A stretch of 64,000 bases of DNA from Arthrobacter sp. DNA4 (GTDB lineage Bacteria; Actinomycetota; Actinomycetes; Actinomycetales; Micrococcaceae): contig NZ_CP101466.1 of assembly GCF_024362385.1 (NCBI RefSeq), forward strand, positions 3,720,001 to 3,784,000, in the 5' to 3' direction. Each line of letters opens with the position of its first letter. Position 1 is the first letter of the stretch. Made by a program: the position numbers and the translations under genes. Under the pieces are notes generated by a model. The model searched no databases, was not told the DNA's origin, and was given only the letters and a program-made list of their open reading frames with translations. Positions 33,781 to 41,232 of the stretch are shown piece after piece.

Positions 33781-35169
33781 CTAGCTGCTGATGGCGGACT
33801 TCATCTCATCTGTCGCCTTCTTGCCGGCATCCTCCGGGGACAGCCGCTCGAAGAGGACTTCGGAGGTGTAGCGCTTGATGATTTCCTGGATGGCGCCCGC
33901 ACCCTTCGGCGGGGGCGCCGGAGCCTCGCCGAGTTCGTCCTTGATCTGGTCGATGAAGTTGACCACCTTGACGTCGGCCGGGGTCAGTTTCGGCTGGATG
34001 GCTGCCCGGACCTCGGAGTTGGGGTAGACGCCGCGGTCTGCAAGCAGGGCTTCGCCGGCCTTGACGTTATTGGTGAGGAAGTTGATGAACTTGGCGGTTT
34101 CCTGCGGGTGCTTGGTGCGCGATGATGCTGACCAGAACTGTGAGGCCTTGTACCAAAGCTCGGTATCCGCGGACGATCCGGTCTTGGTGGGGAACCGCAG
34201 GATCTTCAAGTCCCCGCCGCTCGCCTTTTCCAGGGCCGGGGCCTGGTTGGACCACCAGAAGGCCATGCCGTTCTTGCCTGTTGCCAGTCCGCTCTGGTCA
34301 AGCGGGGCAGCCTCGGCCTCCACCACCTCGGATGCGGACGGCACTGCCTTGTCCCTGCTGAGCTTCTTCAGGAAGGCCCACCACTCGGCGATGTCACCGG
34401 GCTCGAAGCCCAGCTTGCCGTCGGACGTATACAGCGACTTGCCGTCCTGCCGGAGCCAGACTCCCAGGGAGGCCTCGTCCGTTCCGTAGGCCGCCGCGCC
34501 ATAAGTACCCTTCGGCGACTTTGCAGTGATCTCGGCTGCGATGCGGCCAAAGTCCTCCCAGGTCCACTTTGTGTCGTCCGGAAGCGGCACTCCGGCAGCC
34601 TGGAAGACGGCGGGGTTGGCCAGGATGGTGGCAGCATTGATGCCGGCGGCGATGCCGGTCAGCCCCTTTTCGCCCTTGCCTGCGTTCAGTGCTGCCTCAT
34701 CCAGCTTGGACGTGTCGATGTCGTACTTGGACAGGTCCAGAAGGGCACCCCGGCTTGAGTACTCCGTGATGTACTTTTCGTCCATCTGGATGATGTCGGG
34801 GGCATCATTGGCCGCCACCTGCGTGGCCAGTTTGTCCCAGTAGCCGCTCCAGTCCCCAAACTCCGGCTTGATCTTGATCTTGGGGTTTTCGGCCTCGAAC
34901 TGCTTGATTGCTTCCTGCGTCAGCTGCGCGCGCTTATCGCCGCCCCACCACGAGAAGCGGAGCTCTACGGTGCCGTCCGCACTCTGCGGGGCGGCTCCTC
35001 CACCGCAGGCACTGAGGGCCATAACGGCGGCGACGACGGCGGCAATCGCGCCGGCCTTGCGGGTCCGGACACTGCGGGCTTGGACACTGCGGCGTTGGGG
35101 GTTTGGGCCTGAAGCTGGTGCCCCTGCTGTCTGCTTCGCAGCAGACGCAGGACGGGGAAAAAGCGGCAC
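33781..35169 (-). CDS. Extracellular solute-binding lipoprotein (third ABC system, copy A)
   Basis: A sugar-binding protein of 462 residues if started at GTG 35169 (GGAG nine bases upstream). The N-terminus is unusually long, about 60 residues before lipobox LSACGGG; a shorter internal start is possible. The mature protein has LRFSWWGGDKRAQLTQEAIKQFEAENPKI and WDKLATQVAANDAPDI, closely similar to the binding protein at 37639. It has its own promoter and operator at 35281-35329, downstream of a terminator that closes the permease operon. Confidence 0.88.
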   Translation of the reverse strand: MPLFPRPASAAKQTAGAPASGPNPQRRSVQARSVRTRKAGAIAAVVAAVMALSACGGGAAPQSADGTVELRFSWWGGDKRAQLTQEAIKQFEAENPKIKIKPEFGDWSGYWDKLATQVAANDAPDIIQMDEKYITEYSSRGALLDLSKYDIDTSKLDEAALNAGKGEKGLTGIAAGINAATILANPAVFQAAGVPLPDDTKWTWEDFGRIAAEITAKSPKGTYGAAAYGTDEASLGVWLRQDGKSLYTSDGKLGFEPGDIAEWWAFLKKLSRDKAVPSASEVVEAEAAPLDQSGLATGKNGMAFWWSNQAPALEKASGGDLKILRFPTKTGSSADTELWYKASQFWSASSRTKHPQETAKFINFLTNNVKAGEALLADRGVYPNSEVRAAIQPKLTPADVKVVNFIDQIKDELGEAPAPPPKGAGAIQEIIKRYTSEVLFERLSPEDAGKKATDEMKSAISS

Positions 35170-35280
35170 TGTGTACTCCGATCTTCGTTGATCCAGGTGC
35201 GGGTGATGGGTCTCAGCTGTGTGGTTGAGGAGGGGAACTCGGCGGCGGGACAGAGGCCTACCGGCTGTGCGCAAGTCCCT

Positions 35281-35292
35281 GAAAGCGCTTTC
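35281..35292. promoter_or_regulatory. Perfect LacI-type operator GAAAGCGCTTTC
   Basis: A perfect 12-bp palindrome with central CG placed just downstream of the promoter for the binding-protein gene, where a bound repressor would block initiation. It belongs to the same family as sites at 37577, 49363, 49441 and 49511. Confidence 0.75.
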
Positions 35293-35300
35293 TGCTACAG

Positions 35301-35329
35301 ATACTATAAGTTTGCTACTTGTAATACAA
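35301..35329 (-). promoter_or_regulatory. Putative promoter of binding protein A
   Basis: TTGTAT (35329-35324), a 17-base spacer and TAGTAT (35306-35301), followed eight bases on by the operator palindrome. Confidence 0.55.
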
Positions 35330-35371
35330 GATGTTTCTTTGCTGAGGCCGGGAATGTTGCGGCCAATGGCA

Positions 35372-35398
35372 AACGGCCCGCCACCAGGGCGGGCCGTT
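35372..35398 (-). terminator. Terminator after the permease pair
   Basis: An 11-bp GC-rich stem (AACGGCCCGCC 35372-35382 with GGCGGGCCGTT 35388-35398) and 5-base loop, 23 bases after the permease stop, followed by TTGCC in the minus direction. It separates the permeases from binding protein A. Confidence 0.7.
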
Positions 35399-35421
35399 CG
35401 GACCTGCATTGTCTCTGAGGG

Positions 35422-36366
35422 TTACTTGATGCCCGTGGTGGCGATGCCCTTGATGAGGAACCGCTGACCAAAGAGGAAGACCAGGAAGACCGGCAGCAGC
35501 GACACAATGGACATGGCGAACAGGGAACCCCAGCTCGTGGCCGACTGGGAATCCACGAAAGCCCGGAGGGCCACCGGAACGGTGAACATGTCCGGATCCG
35601 TGAGGTAGATCAGGGCACCAAAGAAGTCGTTCCACGTCCAGATGAAGGTGAAGATGGTGGTGGTGGCCAGCGCCGGCACCATCAGCGGCAGGATGACCCG
35701 CAGGAAGATGCGCGGATGGCCGGCACCGTCGATTCGTGCAGCTTCATCGAGTTCACGCGGAATACCGCGGATGAACTGGACCATGAGGAAGACGAAGAAC
35801 GCGTCCGTGGCCAGCAGTTTGGGCACCAGCAGGGGCCAGAAGGTGTTCACCCAGCCGATCTGCGAGAACAGGATGTACTGCGGGACGATCACCACGTGGA
35901 ACGGCAGCATGATGGTGAGAAGCATGATGCCAAAGAACAGTTTCTTCCCCGTGAACTGGAGCCGGGCAAAGGCGTAGGCGGCCATGGAGCAGGAAACGAG
36001 GTTTCCCAGGATGGAGCCGATCACCACGATGGCCGAGTTCAGCATGTAGTGGCCAAAGGGGTGGGTCAGGGCTGACCAGCCGGACGTGTAGTTGCTCATT
36101 TCCAGGCTGTTGAGCCAGAGGCCCGGCTCCCGGAAGATCATCTCGTTCGGCCGCAGCGACGACACCACCATCCACAGGAGTGGATAGATCATCAGCGCGC
36201 CGGTCAGGATCAGGATGCCGTGCTTCATGAGGGATTTGCCCCGCTGGGCCCGGCTGAAGGCCAGGGTTCCCCGGGACTCGCGGGCCCGCGGCTTGCGGTT
36301 GTTAGGCTTGCCGGCGCCGGCGGTCTTCTTGTCCGCGGCGGGCAGCGTCTCCAGGTTAGTCGTCAT
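35422..36366 (-). CDS. Carbohydrate ABC transporter permease (MalG-like, third system)
   Basis: A 314-residue CUT1 permease with six membrane helices, a basic N-terminal tail, and the EAA loop ELDEAARIDGAGHPRIFLRVILPLMVPAL. It is similar in plan to the permease at 26611. It overlaps its partner by 11 bases. No ATPase gene is nearby. Confidence 0.92.
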   Translation of the reverse strand: MTTNLETLPAADKKTAGAGKPNNRKPRARESRGTLAFSRAQRGKSLMKHGILILTGALMIYPLLWMVVSSLRPNEMIFREPGLWLNSLEMSNYTSGWSALTHPFGHYMLNSAIVVIGSILGNLVSCSMAAYAFARLQFTGKKLFFGIMLLTIMLPFHVVIVPQYILFSQIGWVNTFWPLLVPKLLATDAFFVFLMVQFIRGIPRELDEAARIDGAGHPRIFLRVILPLMVPALATTTIFTFIWTWNDFFGALIYLTDPDMFTVPVALRAFVDSQSATSWGSLFAMSIVSLLPVFLVFLFGQRFLIKGIATTGIK

Positions 36367-37300
36367 AGAAAACCCAATACTTAGAAGCGATGAAGTTGAT
36401 GGCGGTAAAGACGCCGATGATGAGCAGCAGCACCCACGCCATGGCGGACGCGTAGCCCATGTCGAACTGGCCGAAGCCCTTTTGGTACAGGTACAGGGTG
36501 AAGAACATGGTGGAGTCTGAGGGCCCGCCGTTGCCGCCGGAGACGATGAACGCCTGGGTGAAGGACTGGAAGGAACCGATGATCTGCAGCACCAGGTTGA
36601 AGAAGATGATCGGGCTCAGCATCGGCATGGTGATCCGCCAGAACTGCTGGAGCGTGCTGGCGCCGTCCACCTTGGCGGCTTCGTAGTACATGGCGGGGAT
36701 CTGCCGCAGGCCCGCCAGGAAGATAATCATGGGTGCACCAAACGTCCAGACGTGCAGCAGGATGATCGATCCCAAAGCGGTGCTGGGATCCGAGATCCAG
36801 CCCGGCCCCTGGATCCCGAACATGGCCAGGACCTGGTTGACCAGGCCCGTGGTGCCAAAGATCTGCTTCCACAGGATGGCCACGGCAACGGATCCGCCCA
36901 GGAGGGATGGCAAGTAGAACACCGAACGGTAGAACGGGAGGCCGCGGAGGCCCTTGTCCAGCACGAGGGCAATGAGCAGTGCAACGGCGAGCTGCAGGGG
37001 GACGCCGACGAAGACATAGGTGAAGGTGACCCGCAGCGAGTTGTGCAGCCGTGCGTCGCTGAGCATCCGGGTGAAGTTGTCCAGCCCAGTCCATTCCGGC
37101 GGCTGGAGCAGGTTGTAGTCGGTGAAGGACAGGTAGAGCGACATCAGCATCGGGCCGATGGTGATGGCCACCAGGCCCACCAGCCATGGCAGCAGGAAGA
37201 TGTAGGCGGCCTTGTTGTCCCGCCTGTTGGCCTTCTTCTCCTCGGCGGTGGCTTTGCCCTTGCGCCGGGTAAAGGAGCTGAGCTCGCTGATGGCGCTCAC
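36356..37300 (-). CDS. Sugar ABC transporter permease (MalF-like, third system)
   Basis: A 314-residue permease with six helices, start region KAAYIFLLPWLVGLVAITIGPMLMSLYLSFTDYNLL, and EAA loop AMYYEAAKVDGASTLQQFWRITMPMLSPI. The start is GTG 37300, overlapping by four bases (GTGA) the stop of a 29-codon ORF that carries the strong ribosome site, so the permease may depend on coupling to that ORF. Confidence 0.92.
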   Translation of the reverse strand: MSAISELSSFTRRKGKATAEEKKANRRDNKAAYIFLLPWLVGLVAITIGPMLMSLYLSFTDYNLLQPPEWTGLDNFTRMLSDARLHNSLRVTFTYVFVGVPLQLAVALLIALVLDKGLRGLPFYRSVFYLPSLLGGSVAVAILWKQIFGTTGLVNQVLAMFGIQGPGWISDPSTALGSIILLHVWTFGAPMIIFLAGLRQIPAMYYEAAKVDGASTLQQFWRITMPMLSPIIFFNLVLQIIGSFQSFTQAFIVSGGNGGPSDSTMFFTLYLYQKGFGQFDMGYASAMAWVLLLIIGVFTAINFIASKYWVFYDD

Positions 37301-37386
37301 AGGAGCTGCTCCGTCGGGGACGCCGGGAACACTGCGTACGGCACCAGGGCCGGACGCAGCGTCCCGGGGATGTGTTTTGCGGCCAT
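37297..37386 (-). CDS. 29-residue small ORF coupled to the MalF-like permease
   Basis: ATG 37386 has a strong AAAGGAG seven bases upstream; the ORF encodes MAAKHIPGTLRPALVPYAVF... and ends at a TGA that overlaps the permease GTG. The peptide is Pro/Ala-rich with no signal or membrane helix. It may be a real small protein or only a device that loads ribosomes for the permease, whose own GTG has no clear ribosome site. No homologue is recognised. Confidence 0.45.
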   Translation of the reverse strand: MAAKHIPGTLRPALVPYAVFPASPTEQLL

Positions 37387-37532
37387 GTGGTCTCCTTTGG
37401 TCATCGTGGCCTCCACGTTGCGGTCATCGCCAGGCGATGGGAGTGCGGCACCTCCGGCACGGTCGGCTGCTGCCGCAAAAGGCTGCAGGATTCCGCGCCG
37501 CGGGTGCCTTCGAAAATGCGGCTCCGTACCAA

Positions 37533-37546
37533 AGTAAACGGTTTCT
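37533..37546. promoter_or_regulatory. LacI-type operator overlapping the -35 element
   Basis: AGTAAACGGTTTCT matches 12 of 14 positions of the perfect palindrome 32 bases downstream and abuts TTGACT. Confidence 0.5.
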
Positions 37547-37574
37547 TGACTCCTGCATAGCCCTTTGTTAGTTT
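37546..37574 (+). promoter_or_regulatory. Promoter of binding protein B operon
   Basis: TTGACT (37546-37551), 17-base spacer, TAGTTT (37569-37574); a perfect operator begins two bases later and another overlaps the -35. Confidence 0.6.
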
Positions 37575-37576
37575 TT

Positions 37577-37592
37577 CAGAAAACGTTTTCTG
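37577..37592. promoter_or_regulatory. Perfect 16-bp LacI-type operator CAGAAAACGTTTTCTG
   Basis: Perfect palindrome with central CG, at the expected transcription start of the plus-strand operon. It resembles operators at 35281, 49363, 49441 and 49511. Confidence 0.78.
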
Positions 37593-37638
37593 CTGGATCC
37601 ATCACTCCACCCTAAATAAGAAGCCGAGGGGCACAACA

Positions 37639-38934
37639 ATGAAGTTTGGTCTCAGAAAATCCGCCATGGGAGTCACCGGCGCCATTGCCGCCCTTGCCAT
37701 TGCCCTGACCGGCTGCGGCAACAGTCCCCAGGCCGGAAAGGTGGGGACGGCGGAAGATCCCGTCACCATCCGGTTCGCCTGGTGGGGAAATGACTCCAGG
37801 GCTAAAACCACCATGGAGGTCATCAAAGCCTTCGAAGCCGCCAACCCCACCATCAAGGTCCAGGGCGAAAACACGGAATACAGCTCCTATTGGGACAAAA
37901 TGGCGACACAGATCGCAGGTGGAACTACGCCGGATGTCATCGCCATGAGCGGCGCTTATCCCAGCGAATACGCCAGCCGCGGCGTCCTGCTGGACCTGGA
38001 CAAGGTCAAAGGCCAGATCGATACGTCGAAGTTCGCGGAAGGCACCGTGGACCTGGGCAAGATCGATGGCAGGCAGTACACCATCACGGCAGGCGTCAAT
38101 TCCATGTCAATGGTCCTGGACCCCAAGGTGTTTGAAGCGGCAGGTGTCCCCATGCCCGATGACGAGAAGTGGACCTGGGACGACTACGCAAGGATCGCCG
38201 CCGGGATCACCCGGAAATCGCCCGCCGGCACCTTTGGCACCACCCCCATGGCGAACGACTCTTTCCTTGCGGTCTGGGCCCGCCAAAACGGCGAGGACCT
38301 CTACACCGACGATGGGAAGAAAATGGGCATCAGCGAGGACACTCTTGCCCGCTGGTTCGAGCTCAACAAGAAGCTGATGGATACCGGCGGTGCCCCTTCC
38401 CCATCACAGACGGTGGAGGACGGGTCCGCGCAGCCGGAGATGACCCTGATGGGACAGGGAAAGCAGGGCATGAAAATCTCCTGGAGCAACCAGATGACGT
38501 CCTACTCCGGCGCGCCCCTGGTCATGGCAAAGCTGCCGGGCGAGAGCAGCAGGCCGGGTGCCTGGCTCCGCTCCTCCATGGAGTACGCCATCTCGTCCAA
38601 GTCGTCGCAGCCCAAGGAAGCCGCCCTCTTCATCAACTACCTGGTCAACAACATGGACGCAGCGTCCAAGATCAAAAGCGACCGCGGCATGCTTACCAAC
38701 ACCGAACTCAAGGCCGGCATCACTCCCCTGCTGAAGGAAACCCAGCAAAAGGAAGCCGCCTACCTGGACCGCATTGCCGCCCTTAAAGTCCAGGCCCCCA
38801 AGCCGTTCCCGGCGGGATCATCGGCAACCATGGAAGTTTTGAACCGTTACAACACGGATGTACTCTTCGGGAAGATCTCTCCGCGCGACGCGGCCAAGGG
38901 CATGATCTCCGAGGTAAACCAGAACCTCGCCTGA
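37639..38934 (+). CDS. Extracellular solute-binding lipoprotein (third ABC system, copy B)
   Basis: A 431-residue solute-binding lipoprotein with lipobox LTGC (IALTGCGNSP). Mature start TIRFAWWGNDSRAKTTMEVIKAFEAANPTIKV and WDKMATQIAGGTTPDVIAMS are strongly similar to binding protein A at 33781; the two proteins flank one permease pair and probably share it. It is first in a plus-strand operon running to 43294 with a hydrolase, a split oxidoreductase and an M24-like protein, under two LacI-type operators. Confidence 0.92.
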   Translation: MKFGLRKSAMGVTGAIAALAIALTGCGNSPQAGKVGTAEDPVTIRFAWWGNDSRAKTTMEVIKAFEAANPTIKVQGENTEYSSYWDKMATQIAGGTTPDVIAMSGAYPSEYASRGVLLDLDKVKGQIDTSKFAEGTVDLGKIDGRQYTITAGVNSMSMVLDPKVFEAAGVPMPDDEKWTWDDYARIAAGITRKSPAGTFGTTPMANDSFLAVWARQNGEDLYTDDGKKMGISEDTLARWFELNKKLMDTGGAPSPSQTVEDGSAQPEMTLMGQGKQGMKISWSNQMTSYSGAPLVMAKLPGESSRPGAWLRSSMEYAISSKSSQPKEAALFINYLVNNMDAASKIKSDRGMLTNTELKAGITPLLKETQQKEAAYLDRIAALKVQAPKPFPAGSSATMEVLNRYNTDVLFGKISPRDAAKGMISEVNQNLA

Positions 38935-38989
38935 CCGTAACGCCCACGGCGGCAGCAGGCAGGACCATTACCGAAAGGAGCCGGGCCAC

Positions 38990-39037
38990 ATGACTCCAGC
39001 ACGGCCCAGCGCCATCGCCGGCTACGACGACTGGTAA
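38990..39037 (+). other. 15-codon ORF: stranded N-terminus of the hydrolase
   Basis: ATG 38990 follows a strong GAAAGGAG and reads MTPARPSAIAGYDDW before a TAA at 39035-39037. It is in the same frame as the hydrolase and, apart from this stop, continues directly into it as AYVRSNPRHQAS. The ribosome site in front of it and not in front of the GTG at 39044 suggests this was the original start. Confidence 0.6.
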
Positions 39038-39043
39038 GCCTAC

Positions 39044-40141
39044 GTGAGAAGCAACCCCCGCCACCAGGCCTCAACCGCCGCGGCGCAGGAGCTTTCGGAC
39101 GCGCTGGGCGTACCCGGTGCGGGTGCACTGCCGGAGGTCAGGGTGCATTGGGAGGAAACGTACGACGGCGCCACCACCTCCCAGCTCAGCTGGCAGTTGG
39201 GTTTCGGGCCGCGGACTACGGGCTGGCTGGTGCGGCCGGCTGGACGTCCCGGTCCCCTGCCGGGCGTCCTGGCACTGCACTGCCATGGCGGCAACAAGTT
39301 CGGCGGCGCGGACCGGCTGGTGGACCTCCCGGAAAGCCACCCGTCTGCGGCCGCAGCCCGTGCCGGGCTTTATGACGGGCGCGCCCTGGCCACGGACATC
39401 GCCCGCCGCGGTTTCGCTGTGCTGGCCCACGACTCCTTCGCCTGGGGCAGCCGCAGGTTTGACCTCTCAACGCCGCCGTGGCGCACCGCCTCCGCAGCGG
39501 CGGCGAGGCACGCGCAGTGGCGGGAGGACGGCGTCGTACCCACTGACGCGGACCAATACAATGCCGCCGCCGGCTTCCATGAGGACACCGTGGCCAAGGC
39601 CGCAGGCCTGCTGGGCACCAGCCTGGCCGGCATGGTGGCGTACGACGACCTCGCCGCCATGGAGGTCCTGGCAGCCCTGCCCGGGGTCGACCCGGAGAAC
39701 CTGGGCTGCATCGGGTTCTCCGGCGGAGGTGGCAGGTCGCTGGCCCTGGCAGCCCTCAGTCCCCGTATCCGGGCCGCAGTGGTGACCTGCATGATGACCA
39801 CCTTCGAGTCCCTCTTCCCCGCCTACCTGGACGCACACTCCTGGCTGCTGCAGACTCCGGGTCTGTGGAAGCTTGGTGACTGGCCGGAACTCACCGGCAG
39901 ATCACCGGCCGCCCGGTTCCTGGTGCAATACGCCCTGGCGGATGAACTCTTCCCGGAGGACGGGATGCGCCAGGCGCACCACCTGCTGGAATCCCTGCAC
40001 GCCGGTACAGACAAGTACACGGGCACCCTCTGGCCCGGAGGGCATGTCTTCACCGGGCCCATGCAGGACGAAGCACTCGATTTCCTGGCCCACACCCTGG
40101 CCGTCCGGCCCGTCCACAACCCATCCCAAGGACCCTCATGA
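39044..40141 (+). CDS. Alpha/beta hydrolase (dienelactone-hydrolase-like), probably truncated by an in-frame stop
   Basis: As it stands, translation could begin only at GTG 39044 (365 residues). The protein has LALHCHGGNKFGG (oxyanion-hole loop), a nucleophile in IGFSGGGGRSLALAAL, AYALADELFPEDGM (probable acid) and WPGGHVFTGPM (His), so the catalytic triad is intact. There is no signal peptide. The true start seems to be ATG 38990, interrupted by TAA at codon 16, seven bases before the GTG; re-initiation could rescue expression. It overlaps the next gene by ATGA. Likely an esterase acting on an imported acylated sugar, though the substrate is unknown. Confidence 0.72.
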   Translation: MRSNPRHQASTAAAQELSDALGVPGAGALPEVRVHWEETYDGATTSQLSWQLGFGPRTTGWLVRPAGRPGPLPGVLALHCHGGNKFGGADRLVDLPESHPSAAAARAGLYDGRALATDIARRGFAVLAHDSFAWGSRRFDLSTPPWRTASAAAARHAQWREDGVVPTDADQYNAAAGFHEDTVAKAAGLLGTSLAGMVAYDDLAAMEVLAALPGVDPENLGCIGFSGGGGRSLALAALSPRIRAAVVTCMMTTFESLFPAYLDAHSWLLQTPGLWKLGDWPELTGRSPAARFLVQYALADELFPEDGMRQAHHLLESLHAGTDKYTGTLWPGGHVFTGPMQDEALDFLAHTLAVRPVHNPSQGPS

Positions 40142-41232
40142 CCACACAGCACTCCGCCGCCGCGGACCAGCCGCACCAGCAGGCCGCTTCCACAGCCGTC
40201 CCGCGGGTGGCCCTGGTGGGCGTGCACGGCTTCGGCGAGCGCCACCTTGCCAACCTGTCCCGGCTCGAACAGGCCGGCGCCCTGGAACTGGTGGCCGTCG
40301 CCGATCCCAACCCGCCGCAGGCGGGCACCCTGGCCGCCCCGGTGGCTGTGTTCCCCGACCTGGATGGACTGCTTGCCGCCGAGCCGGGTGTCGACGTCGT
40401 CATCATTGCCACGCCCATCCAGACCCACGCCCCGCTGGCTTGTGCCGCGCTGGAAGCCGGGATGGACGTCTACATCGAGAAGCCGCCGGTGGCGTCCCTG
40501 GCACAGTTTGAAGAGGTCCTTGCCGTCGCCGGGGAGAATGGGCGGCTGGTCCAGGTGGGCTTCCAGAGCCTGGGGTCCCACGCGTTGCCTGCCATCACGG
40601 AGATGGTGGCTGCCGGGGATATCGGCACCGTCCTGGGCATCAGCGCCACCGGCCAGTGGCTGCGGACCAAGGCCTATTTCAAGCGCTCGCGCTGGGCCGG
40701 GAAGCGCAGCCTGGACGGCACCGATGTGGTGGACGGTGTGGCAACCAATGCGCTGGCCCACGCCGTTGCCACTGCACTCCATGTCGCCGGCGCCCACACC
40801 CTTGCAGATGTGGCCTCCGTGGAAACCGACCTCTACCGGGCCAACGACACCGAGAGCGACGACACCTCGGTGCTCCGGGTCCGCACGGCCGGTGGGAACA
40901 CCCTGCTGTGCGCGCTGACGCTGTGCGCCCCCGAACAGCAGGATCCCACCGTCACTGTGCATGGAACCCTGGGCGACATCACCCTGTTCTATACGCGGGA
41001 CGAGGTGGTCATCACCACCGCCGACGGCGAGCGCCGGGAAACATATGGCCGCACCGACCTGCTGGAGAACCTGCTGGACGCCCGTGCCACCGGGACGCCC
41101 CTGCTGTGCGCCCTGCAGGACACCGGCGCCTTCACCGCAGTGCTGGAAGCCATCCGCACTCTCCCCGCGCTACTCCGATTGATGCTGCATCCATCTTCTG
41201 GGAGGGCGACGGCGACGACGCCCACCCCGTGA
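40138..41232 (+). CDS. Gfo/Idh/MocA oxidoreductase, N-terminal part of a frameshifted gene
   Basis: 364 residues, of which about the first 340 are a typical oxidoreductase: VALVGVHGFGERHLANL, ATPIQTHAPLA, IEKPPVASLAQF, RSRWAGKRSLDGTDVVDGVATN. It is a paralog of the protein at 23447. After LEAIRT (41158-41160) the frame leaves the family: its last residues are unrelated, while the expected continuation PRATPIDAASIFWEGDGDDAHPV is in the -1 frame. One missing base near 41160 explains this. The stop TGA (41230-41232) overlaps GTG 41229, from which the remainder could be translated by coupling. Confidence 0.75.
   Translation: MTTQHSAAADQPHQQAASTAVPRVALVGVHGFGERHLANLSRLEQAGALELVAVADPNPPQAGTLAAPVAVFPDLDGLLAAEPGVDVVIIATPIQTHAPLACAALEAGMDVYIEKPPVASLAQFEEVLAVAGENGRLVQVGFQSLGSHALPAITEMVAAGDIGTVLGISATGQWLRTKAYFKRSRWAGKRSLDGTDVVDGVATNALAHAVATALHVAGAHTLADVASVETDLYRANDTESDDTSVLRVRTAGGNTLLCALTLCAPEQQDPTVTVHGTLGDITLFYTRDEVVITTADGERRETYGRTDLLENLLDARATGTPLLCALQDTGAFTAVLEAIRTLPALLRLMLHPSSGRATATTPTP

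Noticed and set aside
41155..41180. Programmed ribosomal frameshift in the oxidoreductase-DUF6807 gene
   Set aside because: The sequence at the shift (ACTCTCCCCGCG) has no X-XXY-YYZ slippery heptamer and no obvious downstream pseudoknot; a simple single-base loss explains the data.
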